DNA from: UBA6170 sp034429975
GTDB taxonomy: Bacteria > Chloroflexota > Anaerolineae > Anaerolineales > Anaerolineaceae
NCBI GenBank assembly: GCA_034429975.1
Contig: DAOUFM010000118.1
Location: 1 to 64,000, forward strand
Reading direction: 5' to 3'
DNA length: 64,000 bases
Each line of letters opens with the position of its first letter. Within the stretch, counting starts at the first letter, position 1. The translations under genes and the position numbers were made by a program. Shown here one piece after another: positions 34,425 through 42,607 of this stretch. The notes beneath the pieces are model-generated. The model saw nothing but the letters and a program-made list of their open reading frames with translations, made no database searches and was not told the DNA's origin.

Positions 34425-34855
34425 CGGCTGCCAGTGATATATTGCTGTAAATCGTGAATCAAGGCGTCGCGATCTTTCAGCAGGGTGCTGACCATATCCC
34501 GCATCGAGATCACCCCCAGGAACTTACCTTCTTCAGTCACCAATAAGTGCCGGAAATTTCGGTTAATCATGGTTTGCATGCACTCTTCCAATGGCGTTTC
34601 AGCCGGAACTGTAACGACGTTGCGCGTCATAAAGGTGCTGACCGGTATTTCCAACATAGCTTCGCCTTCTTCTGCCAGGTGATTCATCATATCACGTTCA
34701 GAGATGATCCCGACCAGATTGCCATCCTCAAGAACCGGCAAAGCGCCAATTTTCTTTTCCACCATCATTCCGATAGCGGCGCGCATACTGGTATTAGGAG
34801 AAATATAATAGATGGTGCTGCCTTTAAGCTGGATTAATTCCTTAACTTTCAACAT
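34421..34855 (-). CDS. CBS-pair domain protein
   Basis: The 144-residue protein consists of two CBS motifs, about residues 8-62 (IYYISPNTSMRAAIGMMVEKKIGALPVL read in parts) and 76-132 (FMTRNVVTVPAETPLEECM). Such stand-alone CBS pairs bind AMP, ATP or S-adenosylmethionine and regulate unknown partners. It lies convergent to trmO and divergent from nothing; the mgtE gene on the same strand is 140 bp upstream. The remnant at 32466 is its paralogue. Confidence 0.85.
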   Translation of the reverse strand: MLKVKELIQLKGSTIYYISPNTSMRAAIGMMVEKKIGALPVLEDGNLVGIISERDMMNHLAEEGEAMLEIPVSTFMTRNVVTVPAETPLEECMQTMINRNFRHLLVTEEGKFLGVISMRDMVSTLLKDRDALIHDLQQYITGSR

Positions 34856-34996
34856 CGTAACGCTCCTGTTTGTCCATTGCAGAGAATTTTGGGTTAATTG
34901 TTATGAAATTGTATCAAAAAAAAATCTTTTTTCAAGTTTATATATGCTTTAAAAAATCAGTTTTACAAAACCAGGGATGAAACCATTATGGACACA

Positions 34997-36346
34997 TCAA
35001 AGCCCAATAATCCACTTAGCGATCGAAAAATAAATCAACAAGCCGGTTGCATCCACGATGGTGCTCATCACCGGTCCTGAAACGACGGTGGGGTCAATTT
35101 TAAATTTTGCTGCCAGCAGCGGTAGAACTGCTCCAGAGGAATTTGCCCAAATGACGATCACCAGAATCGATACGGCTACAGTGATAGCCACGCTCACCGG
35201 TGTGCCCCAGGTGATGGCACGAATATAGGCGAAAATCGCCATGCCCAACCCGAGCATCAGCCCCACCCGCATTTCATGCCACAGCGAAACCAGTGCGTCG
35301 CGCACTTCGAGATCACCAATGGCCAGGGCACGGATGATCGTACTGGTTGTCTGCGCGCCTGCGTTTCCGCCTGTGCCGATCAACAACGGGATAAAGTACG
35401 ACAGCGAGACCACGGTCGCCAGTTCATTTTCAAATAAGCGCATCACCGTTCCAGTCAGGCTGCCAGTGACAAAAAGCAGCATTAGCCAGCCGATTCGCTT
35501 TTCTGCAATATGTAATGGTCCAATGGAAAGATAAGGTTCTTCCAGAGGTAATGCACCACCCATACGTTGGAAGTCCTCAGTGGTTTCTTCTTCAATTGCG
35601 TCGATGACATCGTCCACGGTGATCACACCGATCAGTTTGTGTTCTTCATTGATGACCGGAAGGGCTAACAAATCGTATTTACTGATTAGACGCGCCACCT
35701 CTTCCTGATCAGTCCCGGCTGGCACTGTGATCACTTCTGTGTCCATGATCTCTTCCAGCAGTGTGTCTGGGTCAGCCGTGATCAGGTCACGGAGTCCGAG
35801 CACCCCTGAAAGCACATCATTCCGGTCAACGATAAAGAGGTAATAGATATCCTCGCGGTTGGGTTTAAGGGTTCGCAGCAGGTGAATGGCATCCGCGGCC
35901 CGCATCTTGCGGCGTAACACCATAAAATCTGAAGTCATCAACCCTCCGGCGCTGTCATCTTTATGCAGCATCAAGGGGCGGATGTCTTCCGGATTTTCCA
36001 ATCCTGCCAGAATGATCTCTGCCTGGGTGTGCTCAATATCTCCCAAAAGGTCAGCCGCTTCATCCGGCTCCATTTCATCCACGATGCGGATGGCACTCTC
36101 AGAATCCAGGGCGCTAACCAATTCCGCCGCATCGCGATCTTCCAGCTCTTCCAGGATATCCGCAGAAACAGATGGATCCAGATGGGGCAACAAGGCGATT
36201 TTATCCTCATCTTCCAACTCATAGAAGATCTCAGCCTGATCCTGTGTACGGTACTTCTCTAACACAGAAATAGCTGCGTTAATATCACTTTTTTCCAGTG
36301 CAGATTCAATCTGAGCCAGAATTGTATCGGGATTAATTTTCAACAT
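34997..36346 (-). CDS. mgtE: MgtE magnesium transporter
   Basis: The 449-residue protein has the full MgtE layout: N-domain (about 1-125, with repeated acidic EELEDRDAAELVSALDSES-like motifs), two CBS motifs (about 130-250) and a five-helix membrane domain with the pore motif IPLLIGTGGNAGAQTTSTI. It is a Mg2+-gated channel. The ATG at 36346 is preceded by AGGAGG at 7 bases; a TTG one codon upstream was ignored. The leader contains two hairpins that may sense Mg2+. Confidence 0.93.
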   Translation of the reverse strand: MLKINPDTILAQIESALEKSDINAAISVLEKYRTQDQAEIFYELEDEDKIALLPHLDPSVSADILEELEDRDAAELVSALDSESAIRIVDEMEPDEAADLLGDIEHTQAEIILAGLENPEDIRPLMLHKDDSAGGLMTSDFMVLRRKMRAADAIHLLRTLKPNREDIYYLFIVDRNDVLSGVLGLRDLITADPDTLLEEIMDTEVITVPAGTDQEEVARLISKYDLLALPVINEEHKLIGVITVDDVIDAIEEETTEDFQRMGGALPLEEPYLSIGPLHIAEKRIGWLMLLFVTGSLTGTVMRLFENELATVVSLSYFIPLLIGTGGNAGAQTTSTIIRALAIGDLEVRDALVSLWHEMRVGLMLGLGMAIFAYIRAITWGTPVSVAITVAVSILVIVIWANSSGAVLPLLAAKFKIDPTVVSGPVMSTIVDATGLLIYFSIAKWIIGL

Positions 36347-36421
36347 CAATACACCTCCTGGGTGATGGCCCCGGAGATGCTAATTAATCATTAACAAATT
36401 TCCTGAGGGTCACCTGAATGA

Positions 36422-36462
36422 CATTTCGTCCGATTATACGAATGAGGTTCCCGCTCAGCGGG
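36422..36462 (-). other. Structured leader of mgtE
   Basis: On the minus strand CCCGC/GCGGG (36462-36458 with 36454-36450) forms a tight hairpin, and ACGAATG with CATTTCGT (one bulge, 36444-36422) forms a second. They lie about 75-115 bp before the mgtE start. The M-box consensus was not recognised, so any riboswitch role is speculative. Confidence 0.35.
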
Positions 36463-36525
36463 AGGTTGTTGCTCGTCCATATTCTCCATTCAAAAATTCG
36501 TTTAAATAATTAAACTGCTTTATTA

Positions 36526-36531
36526 TACGAC
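36526..36531. repeat. Target site duplication, left copy (TACGAC)
   Basis: TACGAC directly precedes the TGTCA terminus of the IS21-family element and is repeated after its right end at 39072-39077. Confidence 0.85.
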
Positions 36532-36677
36532 TGTCACTGACCGGGGTAGACTTTACCAGAGATAGTCGCCCGATGTTTACCAGGGATGATCGGACGATGT
36601 TTACCAGGGATAGTCGCACGGTGTTTACCAGTGTGAGAAAATCTCTCCTAAAAGAACGAAGGGAGAGAGTGAACGAA

Positions 36678-38222
36678 ATGGAGCGAATCCATATGAACCT
36701 GTACAAAGAAATTATCTATCGATTAAGATCGGGAGAGAGTGAACGAAATATCACCAGAGACCTGGGCATCAGTAGACCAACCATTCACAAATACAAACAA
36801 AAAGCAGAAGAAGCGGGCTATCTGAATAAAGAACGAGAACTTCCGAGAGTAGAAGAATTAGACGCAAAGTTAGGACCAGCGCCACGCCCTCCGCGAATTA
36901 CCAGCACGGTAGAAAAACATCATGAAATAGTAAAAAAGTATCATGAGCAAGGTCTGCAGATGACAGTGATTTATCAGCGATTACAAGAGAACTACGGATA
37001 TGAGGGCAGCTATTCATCCATTAGACGCTATGTAAAACACTTGGAACCTGACAAAAAAGAAGTTTTTGTGCGCGTACACAGTGAGCCGGGTGTAGAAATG
37101 CAGGTAGATTTCGGCAGCATCGGTCAAATCTACGATCCAAAAAGCGGAAGGATAAGAACTGGCTATGTATTTGTTGCAACCCTGAGTTATAGTCGACACC
37201 AATATGCAGAAATCGTGTGTGATCAAAAAATCAATACCTGGTTAGGATTACATCAACGCGCTTTTGCCTTTTTTGGTGGCGTGCCAGGTCGGGTAGTGCT
37301 GGATAATATAAAAGCAGGTGTGATAAAAAGCCTGGTCATTGATCCTATCATCGGAGAAGCCTACCGAAAACTAGCCCAGCATTACAATTTTCTCATCAGT
37401 CCCAACCGTCCCAGAACACCACGCCATAAAGGAAAAGTGGAAAATGGAGTAAATTATGTTAAGCGGAACTTCTTTGCTGGACAAGAGTTCGTAGATATAA
37501 CCTGTGCCAATCAGCACCTGAAAAGCTGGGTACTGAACACCGCTGGTGTACGTAATCACGGCACCACGCGCCAGGCACCCTTGAAACTGTTTCAGGAAAA
37601 TGAGAAAGAAACACTACAGAGACTACCTGTTGAAGCCTTTGATCTGTATGAAATCCGAATTGCTAAAGTACATAATGATTGCCATATTGTTGTAGATGGT
37701 AGTTATTATTCTGTACCCTACAAATGGGTAGGCTCAGAGGTGGAAGTCCATATTCGCAAACATACACTTGAAATATATGCTCAGCAAGAACTCCTGCGAA
37801 CCCATGTAAGATCTTGCCAAAAAGGACAATGGCAAACCGAAATGACAGATTATCCGCCGTACAAGGCTCAATATCTTCTAAAGACACCTCAATATTGTCT
37901 CAAAATAGCATTGTGTGTGGGACCAAATACACATCAGGTCGTTGAACATCTATTAGCAGATCGTCCACTAGACCGTCTACGTTCCGTTCAAGCTATTTTA
38001 AGATTAGCTGAAAGTGTTGGTGAAAAACGTTTAGAAGGTGCTTGTGCACGGGCAATTTATTTCGGTATTCCGACTTATCGGCATATTAAAGACATTCTCA
38101 ATGCAGCACTGGATCGGGAACCACTCCCGGAGGTGGTCTCCTCTAAACCCAATCAGCAACCCTTTGCTTTCTCTAGAGCACCCCAGGAATTCTTTGGATT
38201 ACCAAAGGAGGAAACACAATGA
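36678..38222 (+). CDS. istA: IS21-family transposase IstA
   Basis: From the ATG at 36678 the protein has 514 residues; an open frame extends upstream to 36573 but translates the terminal iterons and is unlikely to be used. An N-terminal HTH (ERNITRDLGISRPTIHKYKQKA) precedes a DDE integrase core: Asp in VEMQVDFGS, Asp in RVVLDNIKAG and Glu in HKGKVENGVNYVKR. GGGAG lies upstream of the chosen start. Its stop overlaps istB by 4 bases, coupling translation. It performs strand cleavage and transfer. Confidence 0.92.
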   Translation: MERIHMNLYKEIIYRLRSGESERNITRDLGISRPTIHKYKQKAEEAGYLNKERELPRVEELDAKLGPAPRPPRITSTVEKHHEIVKKYHEQGLQMTVIYQRLQENYGYEGSYSSIRRYVKHLEPDKKEVFVRVHSEPGVEMQVDFGSIGQIYDPKSGRIRTGYVFVATLSYSRHQYAEIVCDQKINTWLGLHQRAFAFFGGVPGRVVLDNIKAGVIKSLVIDPIIGEAYRKLAQHYNFLISPNRPRTPRHKGKVENGVNYVKRNFFAGQEFVDITCANQHLKSWVLNTAGVRNHGTTRQAPLKLFQENEKETLQRLPVEAFDLYEIRIAKVHNDCHIVVDGSYYSVPYKWVGSEVEVHIRKHTLEIYAQQELLRTHVRSCQKGQWQTEMTDYPPYKAQYLLKTPQYCLKIALCVGPNTHQVVEHLLADRPLDRLRSVQAILRLAESVGEKRLEGACARAIYFGIPTYRHIKDILNAALDREPLPEVVSSKPNQQPFAFSRAPQEFFGLPKEETQ

Positions 38223-38980
38223 TTGCAACCCACCCTTTACTTCCAAAACTTAAACAACTGAAACTTTCCGGTATGCTCAACACTCTCGAGTTGCGCGCTG
38301 AACAGGCAGCTCAGGAACAGCTTTCTCCTTTGGATTTCTTTGCCCTCCTGCTGGATGATGAACTGGAGCGTCGGGAACAGAATCGCATGACTTACCGGTT
38401 GGCGATCTCCGGGTGTAATCCAGCTAAAACACTTTCTCTATTCGATTTCACTGCAGCTTCTGGAGTGAGCCGCTCCTTTATCACCGATTTGGCTACCTGT
38501 GCTTTTATCCAACGTCATGAAAATGTTTTCTTCTGCGGTCCCACCGGGTTAGGGAAAACCCATCTGGCGAATGCTTTGGGAATTGAGGCTTTGAAACGTA
38601 ATTTTCGCGTGATCTCCAAACCAACATTCCGCTTATTATCTGACCTGAATGCTTCCAGGGCTACTGGCTCCTACAATCGCCAGATGGCTTCCGTCCTGCA
38701 TTGTGATTTACTCATTCTGGATGATTTTGGACTACAAGCCTTATCGCCTGTGGCTGTTCAGGACCTCTATGAGATTATTTGTGAACGTTATGAAAACGGT
38801 TCTATCCTGATTACTTCTAATCGTGCTTTTGAGGAATGGGCTGAGGTCTTTGGTAACGATTTATTGTCTTCGGCTGCTTTAGATCGTTTAACCCATCATG
38901 CTCATTCCCTGGTGATCCAAGGCGAAAGTTACCGCCAACGTTCTCGAAGAAAGGAGGCTTTATTGAAGGCTAAATCTTGA
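38219..38980 (+). CDS. istB: IS21-family helper ATPase IstB
   Basis: The 253-residue AAA+ ATPase has Walker A FFCGPTGLGKTHLANAL, Walker B CDLLILDDFG and sensor motif ILITSNRAFEEW. It is related to DnaC and remodels target DNA for IstA. AAAGGAGG lies six or seven bases before the ATG, overlapping the istA 3' end. Intact length indicates a functional element. Confidence 0.94.
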   Translation: MIATHPLLPKLKQLKLSGMLNTLELRAEQAAQEQLSPLDFFALLLDDELERREQNRMTYRLAISGCNPAKTLSLFDFTAASGVSRSFITDLATCAFIQRHENVFFCGPTGLGKTHLANALGIEALKRNFRVISKPTFRLLSDLNASRATGSYNRQMASVLHCDLLILDDFGLQALSPVAVQDLYEIICERYENGSILITSNRAFEEWAEVFGNDLLSSAALDRLTHHAHSLVIQGESYRQRSRRKEALLKAKS

Positions 38981-39071
38981 CCTTGAGTTGTTTATTTTGG
39001 TAAATATCCATCCGATCTTGGTGGTAAACATGACCCGACTTTTGGTGGTAAACTCCCTCCGGCTATTGACA

Positions 39072-39077
39072 TACGAC
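39072..39077. repeat. Target site duplication, right copy (TACGAC)
   Basis: TACGAC follows the TGACA terminus at 39071 and matches the left copy at 36526-36531 exactly. Confidence 0.85.
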
Positions 39078-39259
39078 TCTTTTTTTGGCCTGTAAAACGA
39101 TTCTCCCGCTCCATTTCCAAGCACAAAAATAATGTCCCAAGCCACCCCTCTCAGGACACCTTCTTCTCATTCATCAGACAAAGACTATTTCTTTCCGCTT
39201 ATATTAACTTTTTATCTCTGGAATTAATCCACAAGAATTTACCTTTAGCCCTTCGCCTC

Positions 39260-39392
39260 TGCCCTCGCACAGCGGGGGTTCGCCCCTGCCCTCGCACAGC
39301 GGGGGTTCGCCTCTGCCCTCGCACAGCGGGGGTTCGCCCCTGCCCTCGCACAGCGGGGGTTCGCCCCTGCCCTCGCACAGCGGGGGTTCGCC
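39260..39392 (+). repeat. Five tandem copies of a 27-bp hairpin-forming repeat
   Basis: Copies begin at 39260, 39287, 39314, 39341 and 39368 and differ only at one C/T position near the unit end. Each contains CCCTCGC-ACA-GCGGGGG, able to fold into a GC-rich hairpin. The array ends at the stop codon of the aminotransferase gene (39392-39394), so it forms the 3' end of that transcript. The stretch 39078-39259 before it contains nothing recognisable. Confidence 0.92.
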
Positions 39393-40555
39393 TACACCCT
39401 ATTCACAAACCGCTCAATCCGTGTCAAAGCCCGTTCCAACTTCTCATACGATGCAGCGTAAGAGACCCGGCAGAATCCTGCCCCACCAGCCCCAAACGCA
39501 GATCCTGGAACAATCGCGACACGTTCTTCATGCAGCAGACGTTCGGCGAATTCTTCATCACTCAAACCTGTCACGCTCACTTTCGGGAAAGCATAGAAAG
39601 CGCCTTTCGGCTCGAAAGTGGTCAAACCCATGCGATTAAACTCTGCCACCACAAATTTGCGCCGGCGATCGTATTCTTCTACCATCATCTGCACGGCTTC
39701 ATCCACATCCGCCAAAGCTTCCACAGCAGCAATCTGGGCAATCGTTGGGGAAGACATGACCGTATACTGGTGAACACGCACCAACCCGCCAATCAACGCA
39801 GCCGGTCCTAATGCATAACCAATCCGCCAGCCGGTCATGGCATAATCTTTCGAGAAACCGCCCAACAATAATGTTCTTTCTTTCATTCCGGGTAGTGTGG
39901 GGAAACAGACATGTTGATGATCACCATAAACCAGGCGATCGTAGATCTCATCTGAAATGACAATCAGGTCGTGTTTTTCCGCAATCCGCCCAATTTCCTC
40001 CAACTTTTCTCTCGTGGCGACGGCTCCGGTGGGGTTATTCGGGAAACCCAGCAGAATCGCCCGGGTGCGCGGGGTGATGGCAGCTTCAATGGCAGCCGGA
40101 TCCACATCAAAATTATCCTCGAGACGGCAGGGAATCTCAACCGGAACACCATCCGCCAGCTCCACTTGTGCCTGATAGGAGACAAAACAAGGCGTTGGGA
40201 TGATAACTTCATCACCGGAATTGATTAAAGCTGTTGCCGCCAGGTACAAAGCCTCCGAACCTCCAACCGTGATGAGGGCCTCACTTTTTGGATCATATTG
40301 AACGCCGTAGAGCATGTTCAAATGTGCGGTTAGCTTTTCTCGTAGCTCAATTAACCCAGCATTGGATGTGTAATGGGTATGCCCTTCCTGCAGGGCACGG
40401 ATTCCTGCCTGAATCACACTGGGCGGGGAATCGAAATCGGGTTCACCAATTCCCAGAGAAATTACATTTTCCATGGTGGCGGCGATGTCAAAGAATTTTC
40501 GAATGCCGGATGGTTTTAAACCTGCAACCCGGTTTGAGAGATACGATTTCGTCAT
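39392..40555 (-). CDS. Class I/II aminotransferase (pyridoxal phosphate-dependent)
   Basis: The 387-residue protein is a fold-type I aminotransferase of the AspC/PatA-like group. The PLP lysine is in LLGGFSKDYAMTGWRIGYA; the cofactor-contacting NNPTGAV and ISDEIYDRLVYG motifs and the C-terminal Arg region (GFCRVSYAAS) are present. It likely transfers amino groups between aspartate or aromatic amino acids and 2-oxoglutarate; specificity is not certain. AAGGAG lies 6 bases before ATG. Its 3' end is fused to the 27-bp tandem repeat. It is followed upstream by a nucleotidyltransferase gene with a 37-bp gap, so they may be one unit. Confidence 0.9.
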   Translation of the reverse strand: MTKSYLSNRVAGLKPSGIRKFFDIAATMENVISLGIGEPDFDSPPSVIQAGIRALQEGHTHYTSNAGLIELREKLTAHLNMLYGVQYDPKSEALITVGGSEALYLAATALINSGDEVIIPTPCFVSYQAQVELADGVPVEIPCRLEDNFDVDPAAIEAAITPRTRAILLGFPNNPTGAVATREKLEEIGRIAEKHDLIVISDEIYDRLVYGDHQHVCFPTLPGMKERTLLLGGFSKDYAMTGWRIGYALGPAALIGGLVRVHQYTVMSSPTIAQIAAVEALADVDEAVQMMVEEYDRRRKFVVAEFNRMGLTTFEPKGAFYAFPKVSVTGLSDEEFAERLLHEERVAIVPGSAFGAGGAGFCRVSYAASYEKLERALTRIERFVNRV

Positions 40556-40592
40556 GAGATCTCCTTATAAATGATTAAATAAAAATTATTAA

Positions 40593-41603
40593 TTAGCGAA
40601 TTGAAGAAGAATTATCACCCAGACTTAATTGGGTGGTCTGACCGTGTACCTGAACCTGGCGTCCCAAAATAGATTCTTCCAGTATGGATTTGCAGACCTC
40701 TACATCGCTTTCTAAAATGCAATTCTGTAGGATTGCGTTTTCGATCCTGCAATTTTCTCCGATGGATACATTTGGGCCGATCACAGAAGATTTAATAACA
40801 GCGCTGGGATGAATGTTCACCGGCGGGATGATAGCGACATGCTCACTCTGGCAAACTCCATCATTAGCATGACCATTTTCCAGCAAATAGCGATTGGTTT
40901 CCAATACGGCTGCCGGAATGCCAGCATCCAGCCAGACGTCAATCCGCTGAGCTTTCATGTAAATACCTTTTTCCAGCATTAAATTAACCGCATCTGCCAA
41001 AAAGTATTCATTTTTCAAAGTGATTTTTCGTTGCATTTGCTCAACAATGGCTTGCATTAACTGACTGCCATCGGCAAAGTAATAGAAACCTACCATCACG
41101 AGATTATTTTCCAGAGTCTGCGGTTTTTCTACCAGCTTTACCACCGAATCATCCTCTCGCACAACTGCCACCCCAAAGCGCCGGGGATCTGGCACTGGTT
41201 TGACCCACACCGCTGATTGCAGCGTTGGGTCTTCCAGCATGGAAAGTTCGGTTTCTATTAATGTATCTGAAAAAGCCATCAGCATCGGGTGGCCAACAAG
41301 ATATTCCCGTGCCTGATAGAGCGCATGTGATTGTCCACGCATATCGGTTTGCAGCACAAAACGATAAGACAACTCCGGATAATATTTTTTTAAATGAGCT
41401 TCAACCTGTTCCTGCTGATTTGGGCCGACAATAAAAATGAATTCTGGTTCAAATGATTTGGGCAGTCCATCAAATTGTCCCAGCACATAATCAAAAAAAG
41501 TTTTCCCAGCCATTGCGATGAGCGGTTTCGGCTTGCTCCAGGTATGGGGGCGCATGCGCGAACCTAAACCAGCCATGGGGATGGCAATCTTTATTTTTGT
41601 CAA
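40593..41603 (-). CDS. Sugar-1-phosphate nucleotidyltransferase
   Basis: The 336-residue protein has the nucleotidyltransferase signature IPMAGLGSRMRPHTWSKPKP at residues 8-27 (GxGxRxxPxTxxxPKP) and a C-terminal left-handed beta-helix of hexapeptide repeats (AVIKSSVIGPNVSIGENCRIENAIL, read in parts). It activates a sugar phosphate, glucose-1-phosphate being the usual substrate, with UTP or dTTP for cell-envelope polysaccharides. The mature dNTP specificity is not decidable here. It is upstream of the aminotransferase on the same strand. Confidence 0.88.
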   Translation of the reverse strand: MTKIKIAIPMAGLGSRMRPHTWSKPKPLIAMAGKTFFDYVLGQFDGLPKSFEPEFIFIVGPNQQEQVEAHLKKYYPELSYRFVLQTDMRGQSHALYQAREYLVGHPMLMAFSDTLIETELSMLEDPTLQSAVWVKPVPDPRRFGVAVVREDDSVVKLVEKPQTLENNLVMVGFYYFADGSQLMQAIVEQMQRKITLKNEYFLADAVNLMLEKGIYMKAQRIDVWLDAGIPAAVLETNRYLLENGHANDGVCQSEHVAIIPPVNIHPSAVIKSSVIGPNVSIGENCRIENAILQNCILESDVEVCKSILEESILGRQVQVHGQTTQLSLGDNSSSIR

Positions 41604-41916
41604 AAGCTCCTCCCAGAGTTAAGTATACAGTTATTTTATCAAAGGAAACCCTTTCAATGCTATGGTATCTTCTCCATAATTGATATTATTTTCGTAATAA
41701 AAATCAAGAAGCGCTGAACAGCTCCAACCAGCCAGTCGGGCTAACGATTATTGATTTTTCACTTATCTCCCTGGTTCCCGAACAAATAAAAGAAATGAAC
41801 GGGGCACAATAAGGTTGGCGCATGTGCCAATTCCAAAGGGTTAATCCTTTTAAATTCTGTTTGATTTCATAAAACAAATCCGGTATATTTATTTTTAGAG
41901 AAAGAGGGATTAATCG
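41604..41916. other. Intergenic region between divergent genes, no feature seen
   Basis: The 313 bp separate the divergent nucleotidyltransferase and 203-residue protein genes and should hold both promoters. No convincing -35/-10 pair, hairpin or small gene was identified. Confidence 0.5.
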
Positions 41917-42528
41917 ATGACGATTGAAACTTTTTTGAACGATCCACTGAATAGCTACCTCTTATATCATCCTGCAGAACGGGAAGATATATTAATTGCC
42001 GCGCCCCATCATGCCCCAGTAAATGTGCCCACTCTGCCGTGTGAAACACATCCTGTATCCGACGAAAACACCGGCTGGATTGCCTATCATTTATCCCGGA
42101 AGCTGAGTTGCGGTTGTCTAATCGCCGGCAACTACTTTCTTGACCCCAATAAGCATCGCACGACGGATTATTATAAAAAGATAGAAGCATTGCAACCAAA
42201 AATATTGATCGAAATCCATGCCCAGGGTAGTGGCGCTGCCAATTTCGACATTGAGATTTCCTGCGGCTCGCGCGAAAAATCCCACTTATCACAAAAAATG
42301 GCAGATGAATTGACTTTGGCCTTCGCACATGATTCGAACATGAGCACTTACAGAATCAGCGGGGATTTTGATGCCATCCATTTTAAGGCAACCAAATCCG
42401 TAACGATTAATACCAACGAATGGATCGCTTTTCATATTGAACTGCCACAAAAACTGCGGGAAAACAAAGAACAATATTTAACATTTTGCGAGGAGCTAGG
42501 GAATCTGCTCCTTCAGGGTCTCATTTAA
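41917..42528 (+). CDS. Possible N-formylglutamate amidohydrolase-like protein
   Basis: The 203-residue soluble protein shows ILIAAPHHAPVNVPTLPCETHPVSDENTGWIAYHLSRKL (read in parts), where the HH and Glu pattern recalls the zinc site of N-formylglutamate amidohydrolase or poly-gamma-glutamate hydrolase families, and LIEIHAQGS resembling their second metal motif. The similarity is weak and the assignment tentative. It starts with ATG behind AGAGGGA and is followed 79 bp later by the purine operon, for which it is probably not a component. Confidence 0.45.
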   Translation: MTIETFLNDPLNSYLLYHPAEREDILIAAPHHAPVNVPTLPCETHPVSDENTGWIAYHLSRKLSCGCLIAGNYFLDPNKHRTTDYYKKIEALQPKILIEIHAQGSGAANFDIEISCGSREKSHLSQKMADELTLAFAHDSNMSTYRISGDFDAIHFKATKSVTINTNEWIAFHIELPQKLRENKEQYLTFCEELGNLLLQGLI

Positions 42529-42543
42529 AAATTATGACAATAA

Positions 42544-42575
42544 TTGACTAGACAAGTTTTCACCTTGGGTATAAA
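42544..42575 (+). promoter_or_regulatory. Candidate promoter of the purine operon
   Basis: TTGACT (42544-42549) lies 20 bp before TATAAA (42570-42575); the spacing is long, and an alternative TAGACA with TAAAAT 17 bp later overlaps it. It is the only promoter-like sequence in the 79 bp before purL. No PurR box was recognised. Confidence 0.4.
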
Positions 42576-42607
42576 ATTCTTTTTTCTTTCATTTTCCCGA
42601 GGTGCCA

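Larger units (their letters stand above)
36532..39071 (+). mobile_element. Complete IS21-family insertion sequence, 2540 bp
   Basis: The element begins TGTCA and ends TGACA, is flanked by perfect 6-bp TACGAC duplications, and encodes intact istA and istB. Each end carries 24-bp iterons containing TTTACCA: at the left 36552, 36576, 36600 and 36624, and at the right two or three copies in opposite orientation within 38998-39060. These are the likely transposase binding sites. The perfect duplication indicates recent insertion, between the mgtE leader and an aminotransferase gene. Confidence 0.93.

Noticed and set aside
36350..36470. M-box riboswitch before mgtE
   Set aside because: Hairpins exist but the conserved M-box segments are not recognisable.
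36552..36635. CRISPR-like or independent tandem repeat
   Set aside because: The 24-bp units lie inside the terminus of the IS21 element and recur inverted at its other end, so they are transposase binding sites.
39260..39392. CRISPR array
   Set aside because: The 27-bp units are directly contiguous with no spacers and no cas genes are near.
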